Of a stretch of 64,000 nt of DNA, positions 7,135 through 14,294 are shown one piece after another. The stretch comes from Lachnospiraceae bacterium AC2029 (GTDB taxonomy: Bacteria; Bacillota; Clostridia; Lachnospirales; Lachnospiraceae), in assembly GCA_000703065.1 (NCBI GenBank), contig JNLK01000001.1:620001-684000 (forward strand), read 5' to 3'. The translations under genes and the position numbers were made by a program. The notes under the pieces are model-generated. The model was not told where the DNA came from and searched no databases. It saw nothing but the letters and a program-made list of their open reading frames with translations. Within the stretch, counting starts at the first letter, position 1. Every line of letters starts with the position of its first letter.

Positions 7135-7554
7135 TCATGCACGAAGTTTTGCGATAAGCGCTTCCTGCAGGGTTTGAGAAAAGTTGATATTTCTTTCCTG
7201 CGCTGCGACATTAAGCCACGCCGGAATGGTGAGCGTTTTGCGAACAGATTTTTCAAAATGCTCTTTGGCGTATTCAGCGACATCTACAGAAACCATGTTT
7301 ACGAATGCGCCTTTCGTATCGGCATCAAGCTCCTTAGCAACGTATTCCAATGACACGTCGCTCATTGCAGAAGCCGGTGGTGCTTGATCACCGTTATTCT
7401 TAAGAGTATATAGGTAACCAGCCAAACAGTCTACAGCCATATTCATGGCTTCGGTTTCGGTGTTACCATTCGTTGCCAGCCAGTTCAGATCTGGAAATAC
7501 GACAGAGTATCCGGTTTCATCTTTGAAAAAACATGCAGGGTATATCGACAACAT
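7135..7554 (-). CDS. hicB: HicB-family antitoxin
   Basis: 139 residues. The N-terminal half (YPACFFKDETGYSVVFPDL, then GNTETEAMNMAVDCLAGYL) is the partly degraded RNase H-like HicB fold that binds the HicA toxin. The C-terminal part (TLTIPAWLNVAAQERNINFS) looks like a DNA-binding ribbon-helix-helix, consistent with autoregulation. AGAGGAGG is 7 bases before the ATG. It lies 26 bases downstream of hicA in the usual toxin-first order. Type II systems like this stabilise mobile islands, which fits the location. Confidence 0.88.
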   Translation of the reverse strand: MLSIYPACFFKDETGYSVVFPDLNWLATNGNTETEAMNMAVDCLAGYLYTLKNNGDQAPPASAMSDVSLEYVAKELDADTKGAFVNMVSVDVAEYAKEHFEKSVRKTLTIPAWLNVAAQERNINFSQTLQEALIAKLRA

Positions 7555-7580
7555 ATGAGAGCCTCCTCTCTGCAGCAGAA

Positions 7581-7772
7581 CTATTTGTCAAGTCCCGCTT
7601 GCTTTCTAATAGATTTCTCTACGATCTTACTCAATTCCTTGCTGTGAAAAGGAATTGTAACCTTTCCGGGTTTGGCCGGATGGACATAGTGCCGGTGAGA
7701 TCCTTCCTGGCTTTTGAATACCCATCCGTCATCAAGGATTTCTTTTTCCATTTCTCTCGGCCTTTTAGGCAT
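7581..7772 (-). CDS. hicA: HicA-family mRNA interferase toxin
   Basis: 63 residues with the dsRBD-like HicA fold: MPKRPREMEKEILDDGW, the catalytic-His segment GSHRHYVHP, then GKVTIPFHSKELSK. HicA cleaves mRNA when free of HicB. The start at 7772 is chosen over the upstream ATG (7790) because AGAGGAAA lies 7 bases before it and the length matches the family. It is first in an operon with hicB. Confidence 0.9.
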   Translation of the reverse strand: MPKRPREMEKEILDDGWVFKSQEGSHRHYVHPAKPGKVTIPFHSKELSKIVEKSIRKQAGLDK

Positions 7773-7884
7773 AGTGTTTTCCTCTTTCATTTACAATATA
7801 CGACGAGACACGTACTATGTCAATACGCATAAAAACCATACGTACAGATAATTAGATTTTATCTTTCAAGACGAATGCGGCAAA

Positions 7885-8526
7885 TTATCGGGTCTGTTTT
7901 ATACTGTTCCATTCTTTCAACAACACATACCTACCTTCCCTGTCCTTCACCTTTGTCAGATAGGCCCCAACGCCAAAATATTCTTTCACATAATCCTGCA
8001 GATAGCTGTACTTCCACCAATCGTTCACCGTCGAATCAGATATATAACTAATCCTGATGACATGCGGTTTGATATGGCGCACACTCATGATGGCGATAGG
8101 AAAATGATTTCGCTCCACACAAGTCTGCAACGCGGTCCTTATTTCTTCTTCCATCCGTTGACGTTCATCCAACTCATCCTTCGCTTTCTTTTTCAGTTCC
8201 TTCCGTATTCTGCTTTTGCTGTATTGTTCATATGCGGTTGCTTCGATCATCTGCGGAAGATTTGCTTCCATTTCCGGAGAAGCATTTAAAACCGTGATCA
8301 GTTTTTCTCCGGTAAAAATGTAAAGCTTTCCGGCATAATATCTCATGTTATTTGCTGTTCGATATCGAAGGTATTCCCTGTTCATCCATTCACTGAGTTC
8401 GCCCTTTGCGTCCTCATGTTTGATCCCCTCTCGCAGAACCTTTAGCACGAACCGGTCAGCAATTCCTTTTGTGACACCGGTTCTCTCATGCATTCGCCTT
8501 TTTGCATGTCTTGTAATGACGGCCAA
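7885..8526 (-). CDS. hypothetical protein
   Basis: 213 residues, not recognised. It begins AVITRHAKRRMHERTGV, a His/Arg pattern reminiscent of small nuclease-like DUF4258 domains, followed by a charged segment (RKELKKKAKDELDERQRMEEEI) likely to be helical. The TTG start at 8526 is preferred because GGAGG is about 9 bases upstream; the ATG at 8559 has no such site. It follows an RHH-type gene by 19 bases, so the two probably form one operon, a layout common in mobile-element cargo. Confidence 0.55.
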   Translation of the reverse strand: MAVITRHAKRRMHERTGVTKGIADRFVLKVLREGIKHEDAKGELSEWMNREYLRYRTANNMRYYAGKLYIFTGEKLITVLNASPEMEANLPQMIEATAYEQYSKSRIRKELKKKAKDELDERQRMEEEIRTALQTCVERNHFPIAIMSVRHIKPHVIRISYISDSTVNDWWKYSYLQDYVKEYFGVGAYLTKVKDREGRYVLLKEWNSIKQTR

Positions 8527-8545
8527 CCGGTTCACCCTCCTCCCT

Positions 8546-8986
8546 CTATACAGAAGCATTGGTCGATGCTGCTAATTCATCAATCCTCTCATGAGAATAC
8601 ATCGGAGCAATCTTCATAATCTGATCCACGGTGTATCCTGCGACGATCATATTCTTTATTATCTCATCCTGTGCGTCTTTTCGAATATCGATACCACCAT
8701 CATCCGTTTTCCTGTTTTTTCTCTGCTCTTTCTTTCGGATATTCAGATACACTTCATTATAACCACAGAGCCTTTTATATTGCTCTTCCCTTATCTGATC
8801 GTCCTCTATCATCTCACATGTTGCCCGGAGCACAAACTCCTGCATGGTTTCCCCGGATCGGAGCAGATACTCCATAATTGTCTGCTTCGTGCCCTTTGGA
8901 GCGCGTATTCGTATTTCGTCCGTGCCGGCAATATATTTCTGATATGCTCGTTTCTGTGCTTCAGATACACTTTTATTATTATTCAT
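8546..8986 (-). CDS. ribbon-helix-helix-type hypothetical protein
   Basis: 146 residues. Residues about 5-60 (SEAQKRAYQKYIAGTDEIRIRAPKGTKQTIMEYLLRSG) resemble an Arc-like ribbon-helix-helix DNA-binding domain; the rest is charged and helical. The ATG at 8986 has GAGGG 7 bases upstream; the longer reading from 9022 has no ribosome binding site. It probably regulates its own operon with the downstream gene at 7885. No toxin or recombinase domain is visible. Confidence 0.6.
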   Translation of the reverse strand: MNNNKSVSEAQKRAYQKYIAGTDEIRIRAPKGTKQTIMEYLLRSGETMQEFVLRATCEMIEDDQIREEQYKRLCGYNEVYLNIRKKEQRKNRKTDDGGIDIRKDAQDEIIKNMIVAGYTVDQIMKIAPMYSHERIDELAASTNASV

Positions 8987-9084
8987 AAAAAAGCCCTCAT
9001 AAACTACATAAATATCAATCATATTCTACTATTAATCTACACCCCACAGCATCTATTGTCAATAGATAATCTGACCAAGTGACA

Positions 9085-9120
9085 ACGCAATCCGCAGGTT
9101 CAAATCCTGTCGGCATATCA
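9085..9120 (+). other. tRNA 3'-end fragment
   Basis: CCGCAGGTTCAAATCCTGT followed by CGGCATATCA. The last bases also occur next to the palindrome at 2366-2376. There is no tRNA body upstream. Together with the fragments at 2281 and 2484 it suggests repeated insertion at tRNA genes. Confidence 0.5.
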
Positions 9121-9185
9121 AAACACCATTAATTGCTCCATTGACCTTCCATAGTGCTCAGACTATAATTTAGATAACACTCTAA

Positions 9186-9233
9186 AGTAAAAAGTTGCGA
9201 CAGTGTCGCAACAATTTGAAAGGATGAAGAATG
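9186..9233 (+). repeat. short hairpin-bearing leader repeat, copy 1
   Basis: Contains GCGACAGTGTCGC (inverted repeat GCGACA/TGTCGC) followed by GAAAGGATGAAGA. About 80% identical to 11731-11776. Both copies sit immediately before a 5'-truncated gene, so they may be the retained leader of one gene family or a recombination joint. Confidence 0.5.
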
Positions 9234-9237
9234 GCTG

Positions 9238-9627
9238 ATGGGTTCTGATTTTGCATTTCTGGCAAGGCAGAAGCATTTCATTCTGGACGGCAAAGACTAT
9301 TTCATGGATCTTCTGTTCTACCACCGTGCCCTTCGCCGCCTTGTACTGGTAGAATTAAAGCTTGGTGAATTTGAGCCGGAACATAAAGGACAAGTTGAAC
9401 TATACCTGCGCTGGCTAAAGAAACATGAAATGCAGGATGGTGAAAACGATCCTATAGCACTGATCCTCTGCGCGGAGAAATCACAGGAAACCGTAGAACT
9501 GATGGAACTCGATCAGGGCAGCATTCATGTTGCCCAATACCTGACGAAGATGCCACCGAAACACCTTTTGGAGGAAAAACTTGCTATCGCTATAGCTAAC
9601 GCAAAAAAGCAGTTAGAACAAAGATAG
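9238..9627 (+). pseudogene. YhcG/DUF1016-type nuclease, C-terminal fragment
   Basis: 129 residues matching the C-terminal PDDEXK nuclease domain of YhcG (DUF1016) proteins: FAFLARQKHF, DYFMDLLFYHRALRRLVLVELK (the Asp and Glu-x-Lys catalytic pattern), GEFEPEHKGQVELYLRWL. Full-length proteins are about 330-380 residues; the N-terminal DNA-binding part is missing and a stop codon lies in frame at 9217. AAAGGATG upstream belongs to a leader repeat also present at 11731. Probably a deletion remnant, though an isolated nuclease domain could still be made from the ATG at 9238. Confidence 0.75.
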
Positions 9628-9667
9628 TTTTGTAGAATTCAGGGAACAAGCCTTACATTGGTAATAA

Positions 9668-11023
9668 TCAATTAAAATAATAAATATCTATCAAGCTTCC
9701 GTCCACAATGTTCAGGTAGATAATTCCCGCTCCGCCGTTGCTTTCGGCCCAGAATTGCCAAGCGGGTACGAAAACCGCTTCATCTGGTGAATTAGGAGAA
9801 TCAACTGCACAGAAGACCAGATTGGCACTGGTGATCCGAAGGCTGCTTCCCCTGATTTTTGAGACATCGAAATGATCCTGGATGGCTCCTTTCAATTCAC
9901 CCATCAGATCATCGAATGAAAGAAATGCGACAACCTGAGGGAGTTCTTCGACCATTTCATAAGACATCATCAGTTCTCCGCCGATCACACCATGATCAGT
10001 CACCAGTACAGTAGCAAGGTTGTTCTTATATGCTGGATTATCCTCATCCCCGACGCCGTAGTGAGCCCAGTTGCTCTGTACCAAATACCCGTCCAAAATA
10101 ACTTTTGATGGATCATTGGTACCTCCCTGCATCTCGGTAGGAGGACAGATTGCAACCTGTGTATTCCACGGTTCTCCGCTATTATCGGTAAATGTGATGC
10201 CTGAATCCTCCACCGGAAGCGGTGAAAGAAGTTTCTCTTTCGTAAATTGTCTTGCAGTATCCTTCAGAGCATCTTCCCCCGACTTCGTCTGATTCGGCTG
10301 TTTTAACACTTCACCCCATATCCCGTCTTCGCGTGATGATGATAATGAAAGCATTTCCGTACATTCAGGCTGATTTAGCAAATCTCCGGGATTCTTGGGG
10401 TAAAATATGATCTGTTTTTGCATAAGATCATCCCGATATGCAATCAGCAAGCGATATGTTACACCCTCAAAATCCCCTTCATAGGTATGCCAGAAAAAAT
10501 CTTCTCCATCTTGCCAGGTAGGAAAGACTTCTGTGGTTTCTTCTGGAAAGCATCTTTGCCAGAGTTCCTCATATGCTGCAGCAATCCGGCAATTCAGATG
10601 TCCGATCCGACCGGGTGCTATTTCATCATTTCCTACTGAATCATCTACCTTCTTTGCAGTGTCCCCAAAAAGATTCTTTACCACTTCATCCTCATAAATT
10701 CGGTCTCTTGTAATCTTTGCCACCTTGTATGTGCGTAGCAGGTCGGTATCCCGTGAAACAGATGTTATGGATAACTCAATCTGTTTACCGGAAAGAGAAA
10801 ATGTATCCTCGTAGATCGGATCGCCATCCTCTTGGACATCAGGAAGCACGCCTGTTTTTTTTTCCACAGAAGTGGATGTATTAGTCGTTTCACCTGGTTC
10901 TGTTGTATTTCTATAATCTGTGACCGTTTCTGCCTGTTTTCCGCATCCTGACAGAGAGACACCGAAAGCAAAAGCAATTGTAATCAGTTTTTTGTTCCAT
11001 TTTCGTTTGTGCTTTTTTACCAT
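9668..11023 (-). CDS. large lipoprotein, paralogue 2
   Basis: 451 residues. Signal peptide with lipobox SLSGC, then the same GKQAETVTDY start as the paralogue at 2690, followed by a shorter Thr/Glu linker and a related globular domain with repeated agreement (TRDRIYEDEVVKNLFGDTA versus TEDRIHEKEIVQKFFGDTA). GAGGAGGG is 8 bases before the ATG. Function unknown. The pair brackets the sigma/anti-sigma operon and both copies share a conserved upstream region, so they may be its regulon (inference). Confidence 0.78.
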   Translation of the reverse strand: MVKKHKRKWNKKLITIAFAFGVSLSGCGKQAETVTDYRNTTEPGETTNTSTSVEKKTGVLPDVQEDGDPIYEDTFSLSGKQIELSITSVSRDTDLLRTYKVAKITRDRIYEDEVVKNLFGDTAKKVDDSVGNDEIAPGRIGHLNCRIAAAYEELWQRCFPEETTEVFPTWQDGEDFFWHTYEGDFEGVTYRLLIAYRDDLMQKQIIFYPKNPGDLLNQPECTEMLSLSSSREDGIWGEVLKQPNQTKSGEDALKDTARQFTKEKLLSPLPVEDSGITFTDNSGEPWNTQVAICPPTEMQGGTNDPSKVILDGYLVQSNWAHYGVGDEDNPAYKNNLATVLVTDHGVIGGELMMSYEMVEELPQVVAFLSFDDLMGELKGAIQDHFDVSKIRGSSLRITSANLVFCAVDSPNSPDEAVFVPAWQFWAESNGGAGIIYLNIVDGSLIDIYYFN

Positions 11024-11069
11024 AAGTGATTCCCTCCTCTTTGATAATGTATATCCTTCTCACTCATGC

Positions 11070-11105
11070 TACACTATATTCCATGAATGTATCAGAAATG
11101 TATCC
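11070..11105 (-). promoter_or_regulatory. conserved upstream region of lipoprotein 2
   Basis: Nearly identical to 4258-4293. On the minus strand it has the GATACATT direct repeat and an A/T-rich block about 50-80 bases before the start codon at 11023. Confidence 0.5.
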
Positions 11106-11200
11106 AAATCCAAAAAAGCGGCAGCATATCGCAACTTTTTAAATAGAGAGCATTATCCCGCTACGCTGAAACAGGTCATTCGATAGATGCAGAGAACGAA

Positions 11201-11491
11201 TTGGAATCTGAGGAGCCAATAGGTATTGTTATAACATCAAATAAGGATATTCCTTTTATACATTCGATAGTATCAAAATACATAGATATCAGCGCTGAAG
11301 CATTAAAAGAGATTATTGAAGCTGAAGACGTAATCCTGGAATGTGAGCCTGGAGATTTTGATACACTAGATAAGCTGATCAGATGTTTTGAAGAATTAAG
11401 AATAGCAGATTGTTCCCCTTCACTCAATTATCTTGATGAAGGCGCCACCCAAAAACTATATGAAATGTTAATTGAAATCGCTAATCAATAG
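11201..11491 (+). CDS. small acidic hypothetical protein, possibly 5'-truncated
   Basis: About 96 residues from a TTG at 11201, acidic, no membrane segment, unrecognised. The frame stays open back to 11147 (reading ALSRYAETGHSIDAENE), looks protein-like there and lacks a good ribosome binding site, so the gene may have lost its true 5' end. A terminator follows 11 bases after the stop, as for a real gene. Confidence 0.45.
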   Translation: MESEEPIGIVITSNKDIPFIHSIVSKYIDISAEALKEIIEAEDVILECEPGDFDTLDKLIRCFEELRIADCSPSLNYLDEGATQKLYEMLIEIANQ

Positions 11492-11502
11492 AATAATGAC
11501 TT

Positions 11503-11541
11503 GAAGCAGTCAACCTTATCAGGCCGGCTGCTTCTTTTTTT
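11503..11541 (+). terminator. rho-independent terminator
   Basis: GAAGCAG (11503-11509) pairs with CTGCTTC (11528-11534), followed by seven T. Confidence 0.85.
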
Positions 11542-11592
11542 GCACAATGGCTTTGTTCTGCAACCAGACACGGCGCACGTCCCCCCAGTTAC

Positions 11593-11664
11593 CCCGTTAA
11601 GGGCACTATGGTTTCTTTAGAATATCACATAGTGCCCCGGGTTTCAATTCTCGATTAGTAATGG
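11593..11664. repeat. 72-bp direct repeat, copy 2
   Basis: Matches 1-72 at 71 of 72 positions, including the GGGCACTATG hairpin and the last codons of the coiled-coil gene. Nothing else of the mobilisation module follows, so this is the scar of a third copy or of an element end. The two copies bound about 11.6 kb of accessory DNA. Confidence 0.9.
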
Positions 11665-11730
11665 ACACAGTCAAGTAATCGTTCCACATTGACCTCCCCT
11701 GTTCCGCGGACTATAATGAAAAAGCACATA

Positions 11731-11776
11731 AAAAGCGGCGACACTGCCGCAATAATTCGAAAGGATGAAAAGATGT
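11731..11776 (+). repeat. short hairpin-bearing leader repeat, copy 2
   Basis: Resembles 9186-9233: GCGGC/GCCGC inverted repeat around GACACT, then CGAAAGGATGAAAAG. It precedes the truncated adenosine deaminase gene. Confidence 0.5.
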
Positions 11777-11783
11777 CTGGGGA

Positions 11784-12431
11784 CTGGGAGCATTCTTCCA
11801 CGGAAATATCGAAGAACTTGTGAACGCTTTTGAATCAGCACATCAGGAAATAGCCCCTGAGATTGAACTCCGGCTCCAGATTGGACTTTCTCGACACTGT
11901 GAGATAGCATATTTAGAAGATTGTCTCTCTCATTTCTGGGGATGCAAGGCATTTTATTCCATTGACCTTTATGGTGATGAGCTGGCACAACCTATAGAGA
12001 ATTTCAAGTTGATTTATCGCCGGGCAAAATCGGAAGGTCTCAGACTGAAAGCACATGTTGGCGAATGGGGAACCGCCGACGATGTACGCCACGCAGTGGA
12101 GTGCCTTGAACTGGATGAAGTACAGCATGGAATTGCTGCCGTAGAGGACCCTTCAGTGATCCGATTTCTGACAGATAATCATATTCGGCTGAATATCACT
12201 CCTTCCAGCAATTATCTTTTGGGAAGAGTTGCAGATTTAAAGAACCATCCTATCGCCAGGCTTTACCGCAGCGGTGTGGATGTGACGATCAATTCTGATG
12301 ATGTTCTGATTTTCGACTCGGATGTTTCAAAAGAGTATATGAGACTGTATCGCAGCGGGTGTCTGAATCCTGAAGAACTGGATAATATTCGAAGAAATGG
12401 ACTGAAGGACATTAATTCCCTGGGGAGGTAA
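11784..12431 (+). pseudogene. adenosine deaminase-like protein, C-terminal part
   Basis: About 205-215 residues of an ADA-type metal hydrolase: HVGEWG (His and the catalytic Glu), QHGIAA and NSDD, the last supplying catalytic and metal-binding Asp. The N-terminal third with the HxH metal ligands is missing, and a stop codon lies in frame at 11766. The only in-frame start candidates are internal (GTG at 11820). It should be inactive as a deaminase. The joint lies just after a leader repeat shared with the truncated nuclease gene. It ends 4 bases before the Nudix gene start, so the two were probably one purine-salvage operon. Confidence 0.8.
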
Positions 12432-12435
12432 AGTA

Positions 12436-12891
12436 ATGACCGGATATATGGCTGAAATGAGGAAACTGGTTGGTCACAGGACCATCATCCAATGCGCGGC
12501 AAGCATCATCTGTGTCGATGACAAAGGACGCGCACTGCTGGGCAAGCGGTCCGACAATCACAAATGGGGTTACTCCGGTGGTGCCGTCGAAATCGACGAG
12601 CGGGTGGAAGACTGTGCCAAAAGGGAATTATTCGAGGAAATGGGTCTTATTGCGGAGGAACTCACATTTTTCTGTGTGAATTCCGGACCGGAGGCGCATT
12701 ATATCTATCCTAATGGCGATGAGGTGTCCAATTTCGAGATTGTGTACCTATGTCGAAAATGGCACGGTGAACCAAAAACTGCCGATGGAGAGATGGAAGA
12801 ACTTCGTTTCTTCACAAGGGAAGAGATTGACCTTGACGAGATATCTCCGCCCATTCGTCCGGTTTTAAGAAAGTACATTGATATGCAATAG
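12436..12891 (+). CDS. Nudix hydrolase
   Basis: 151 residues with a complete Nudix box near residues 55-78 (GAVEIDE then RELFEEMGL, fitting Gx5Ex7REUxEExGU), so Mg-dependent cleavage of a nucleoside-diphosphate-linked compound is expected. The order HKWGYSGGAVE upstream is typical. The substrate cannot be told. GGGAGG is 7 bases before the ATG and overlaps the end of the deaminase remnant, indicating coupled translation before the deaminase was broken. Confidence 0.92.
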   Translation: MTGYMAEMRKLVGHRTIIQCAASIICVDDKGRALLGKRSDNHKWGYSGGAVEIDERVEDCAKRELFEEMGLIAEELTFFCVNSGPEAHYIYPNGDEVSNFEIVYLCRKWHGEPKTADGEMEELRFFTREEIDLDEISPPIRPVLRKYIDMQ

Positions 12892-12928
12892 AGTCATAAA
12901 AAACTGTTTCCTTTTTGTCAGACGCAAA

Positions 12929-12961
12929 GGGGCTACCGCACCAGTCTAGTGCGACAGCCCC
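12929..12961. terminator. hairpin between convergent genes
   Basis: GGGGCT (12929-12934) with AGCCCC, and inner CGCAC with GTGCG. No T-run. The following bases contain CCGTCCCCGTGTCAC, related to the GGGACGG-type repeats elsewhere in the window. It may end both the Nudix and the solute-binding protein transcripts. Confidence 0.5.
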
Positions 12962-12998
12962 GTGTCACCAGCCGTCCCCGTGTCACTTCATGTCTGTT

Positions 12999-14294
12999 CT
13001 ATTGGGTAAATGTACCGTATGCGGCAACTGCCTCATCAATGGTCATCTCGCCGGTCCCAACCTTGTAAACCGCCTGCCTTAACTGAATGACCGCGTCATC
13101 CGTCAGGCCGATCTCCTCCGGTGACAGGATACGGGATGCCGGAACTGCCTCAAATGCAGCGTACATGCTGTTAAAGGACAGGTCCCTGGTCGGCGACATA
13201 AGCCCCTTCTTCTGCGCCATCCGGTTCAGCTCCTCCGACGTGACCAGGAAACGCATGAACTCATTGGCCATGTCCAGGTTCTTGCTGTCCTTGTTGACCG
13301 AAAACTGCAGATTCGGCATGTCAAGGAAATTGGCGCCTTCATCCGACATGGGAACCGGAACAAAGGTGTATTTAAACGGAGAAGCGATAAACGCCTCGGA
13401 ACGACTCTCCCGTTTCTCGGTTCCGGAAACAGTATCTCCGGAGGCCATCATCATGGGGACATCGCCTTCGAAAAACCGCATGATCACTGCATCATAGTTG
13501 TTTTCGATGGCTGCGCAGGCATCAATGTCCACGCACCCATCCTTCAGGAACTGATCGATCTTCTCCAGGGACGGCCTAATATATGTGCCGGCCGAGGGAT
13601 CAAGCGAATTCAGCTTTCCCACGGCCTCCTTATCCTGTGCCACCGTACCGCAGAAGTAAGGATACATGGTCAAAGTATACAGGGATGTGGTCTCCTTCTG
13701 GGTAAAACCCATCACCGGACTCTTATAGCCCTTATCCCGAAATGCAGCGCACACCTTCACCAGCTCCTGATACGTTGTCGGGACACTCAGTCCCTCCTTT
13801 TCAAACAGGCTGTTGTTCACCAGCATGCCGTAAGTATTGGAGAATACCGGAACCATGGGGAGTTTACCATCGTCCGTCTTCAGGATGATATTGCTGCGGA
13901 TGCAGTTCAGGTCAAGACCCAGCGCAGGATCCGACAGATCCTCCGCATGATCTATGGAAGCCTTGTATTGCTCCCGTCCGTACATCCAGGAATAATTGAC
14001 ATAGATGTCAGGAGCATCATTGCCGTTCAGAACCGTCCCGATCATATTGTTATAGTCATCTATCTTCGTGAACATCAGTTTCACGTTGGGATAATAGCTG
14101 TTGAAAAGGTCAAATTCCGCCTCCAGCGCCTCAAAGTTATCGTAACCGCCGGCAACGGTGATGCTGCAGCTGACGGATGTATCCAGAGACGGCTTAAAGC
14201 CCTTCTCTTCCGTTGTTGCCTGCTTCTCTCCCCCGCATGCGGTCAGTCCCAGAAGCATCAGTACTGTTAATAGCAAACATAATTTCTTTTTCAT
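12999..14294 (-). CDS. extracellular solute-binding lipoprotein
   Basis: 431 residues. Signal peptide and lipobox (LLGLTACGG), then a family 1 (sugar-type) binding fold: YDNFEALEAEFDLFNSYYPNVKL, NDAPDIYVNYSW, NTYGMLVNNSLFEKEGL, DMANEFMRFLVTSEE. There are no ABC permease or ATPase genes nearby. Its ATG overlaps the stop of the hybrid histidine kinase gene (ATGA), so the two are translationally coupled. The likely role is ligand capture for the sensor rather than, or as well as, transport. Confidence 0.9.
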   Translation of the reverse strand: MKKKLCLLLTVLMLLGLTACGGEKQATTEEKGFKPSLDTSVSCSITVAGGYDNFEALEAEFDLFNSYYPNVKLMFTKIDDYNNMIGTVLNGNDAPDIYVNYSWMYGREQYKASIDHAEDLSDPALGLDLNCIRSNIILKTDDGKLPMVPVFSNTYGMLVNNSLFEKEGLSVPTTYQELVKVCAAFRDKGYKSPVMGFTQKETTSLYTLTMYPYFCGTVAQDKEAVGKLNSLDPSAGTYIRPSLEKIDQFLKDGCVDIDACAAIENNYDAVIMRFFEGDVPMMMASGDTVSGTEKRESRSEAFIASPFKYTFVPVPMSDEGANFLDMPNLQFSVNKDSKNLDMANEFMRFLVTSEELNRMAQKKGLMSPTRDLSFNSMYAAFEAVPASRILSPEEIGLTDDAVIQLRQAVYKVGTGEMTIDEAVAAYGTFTQ

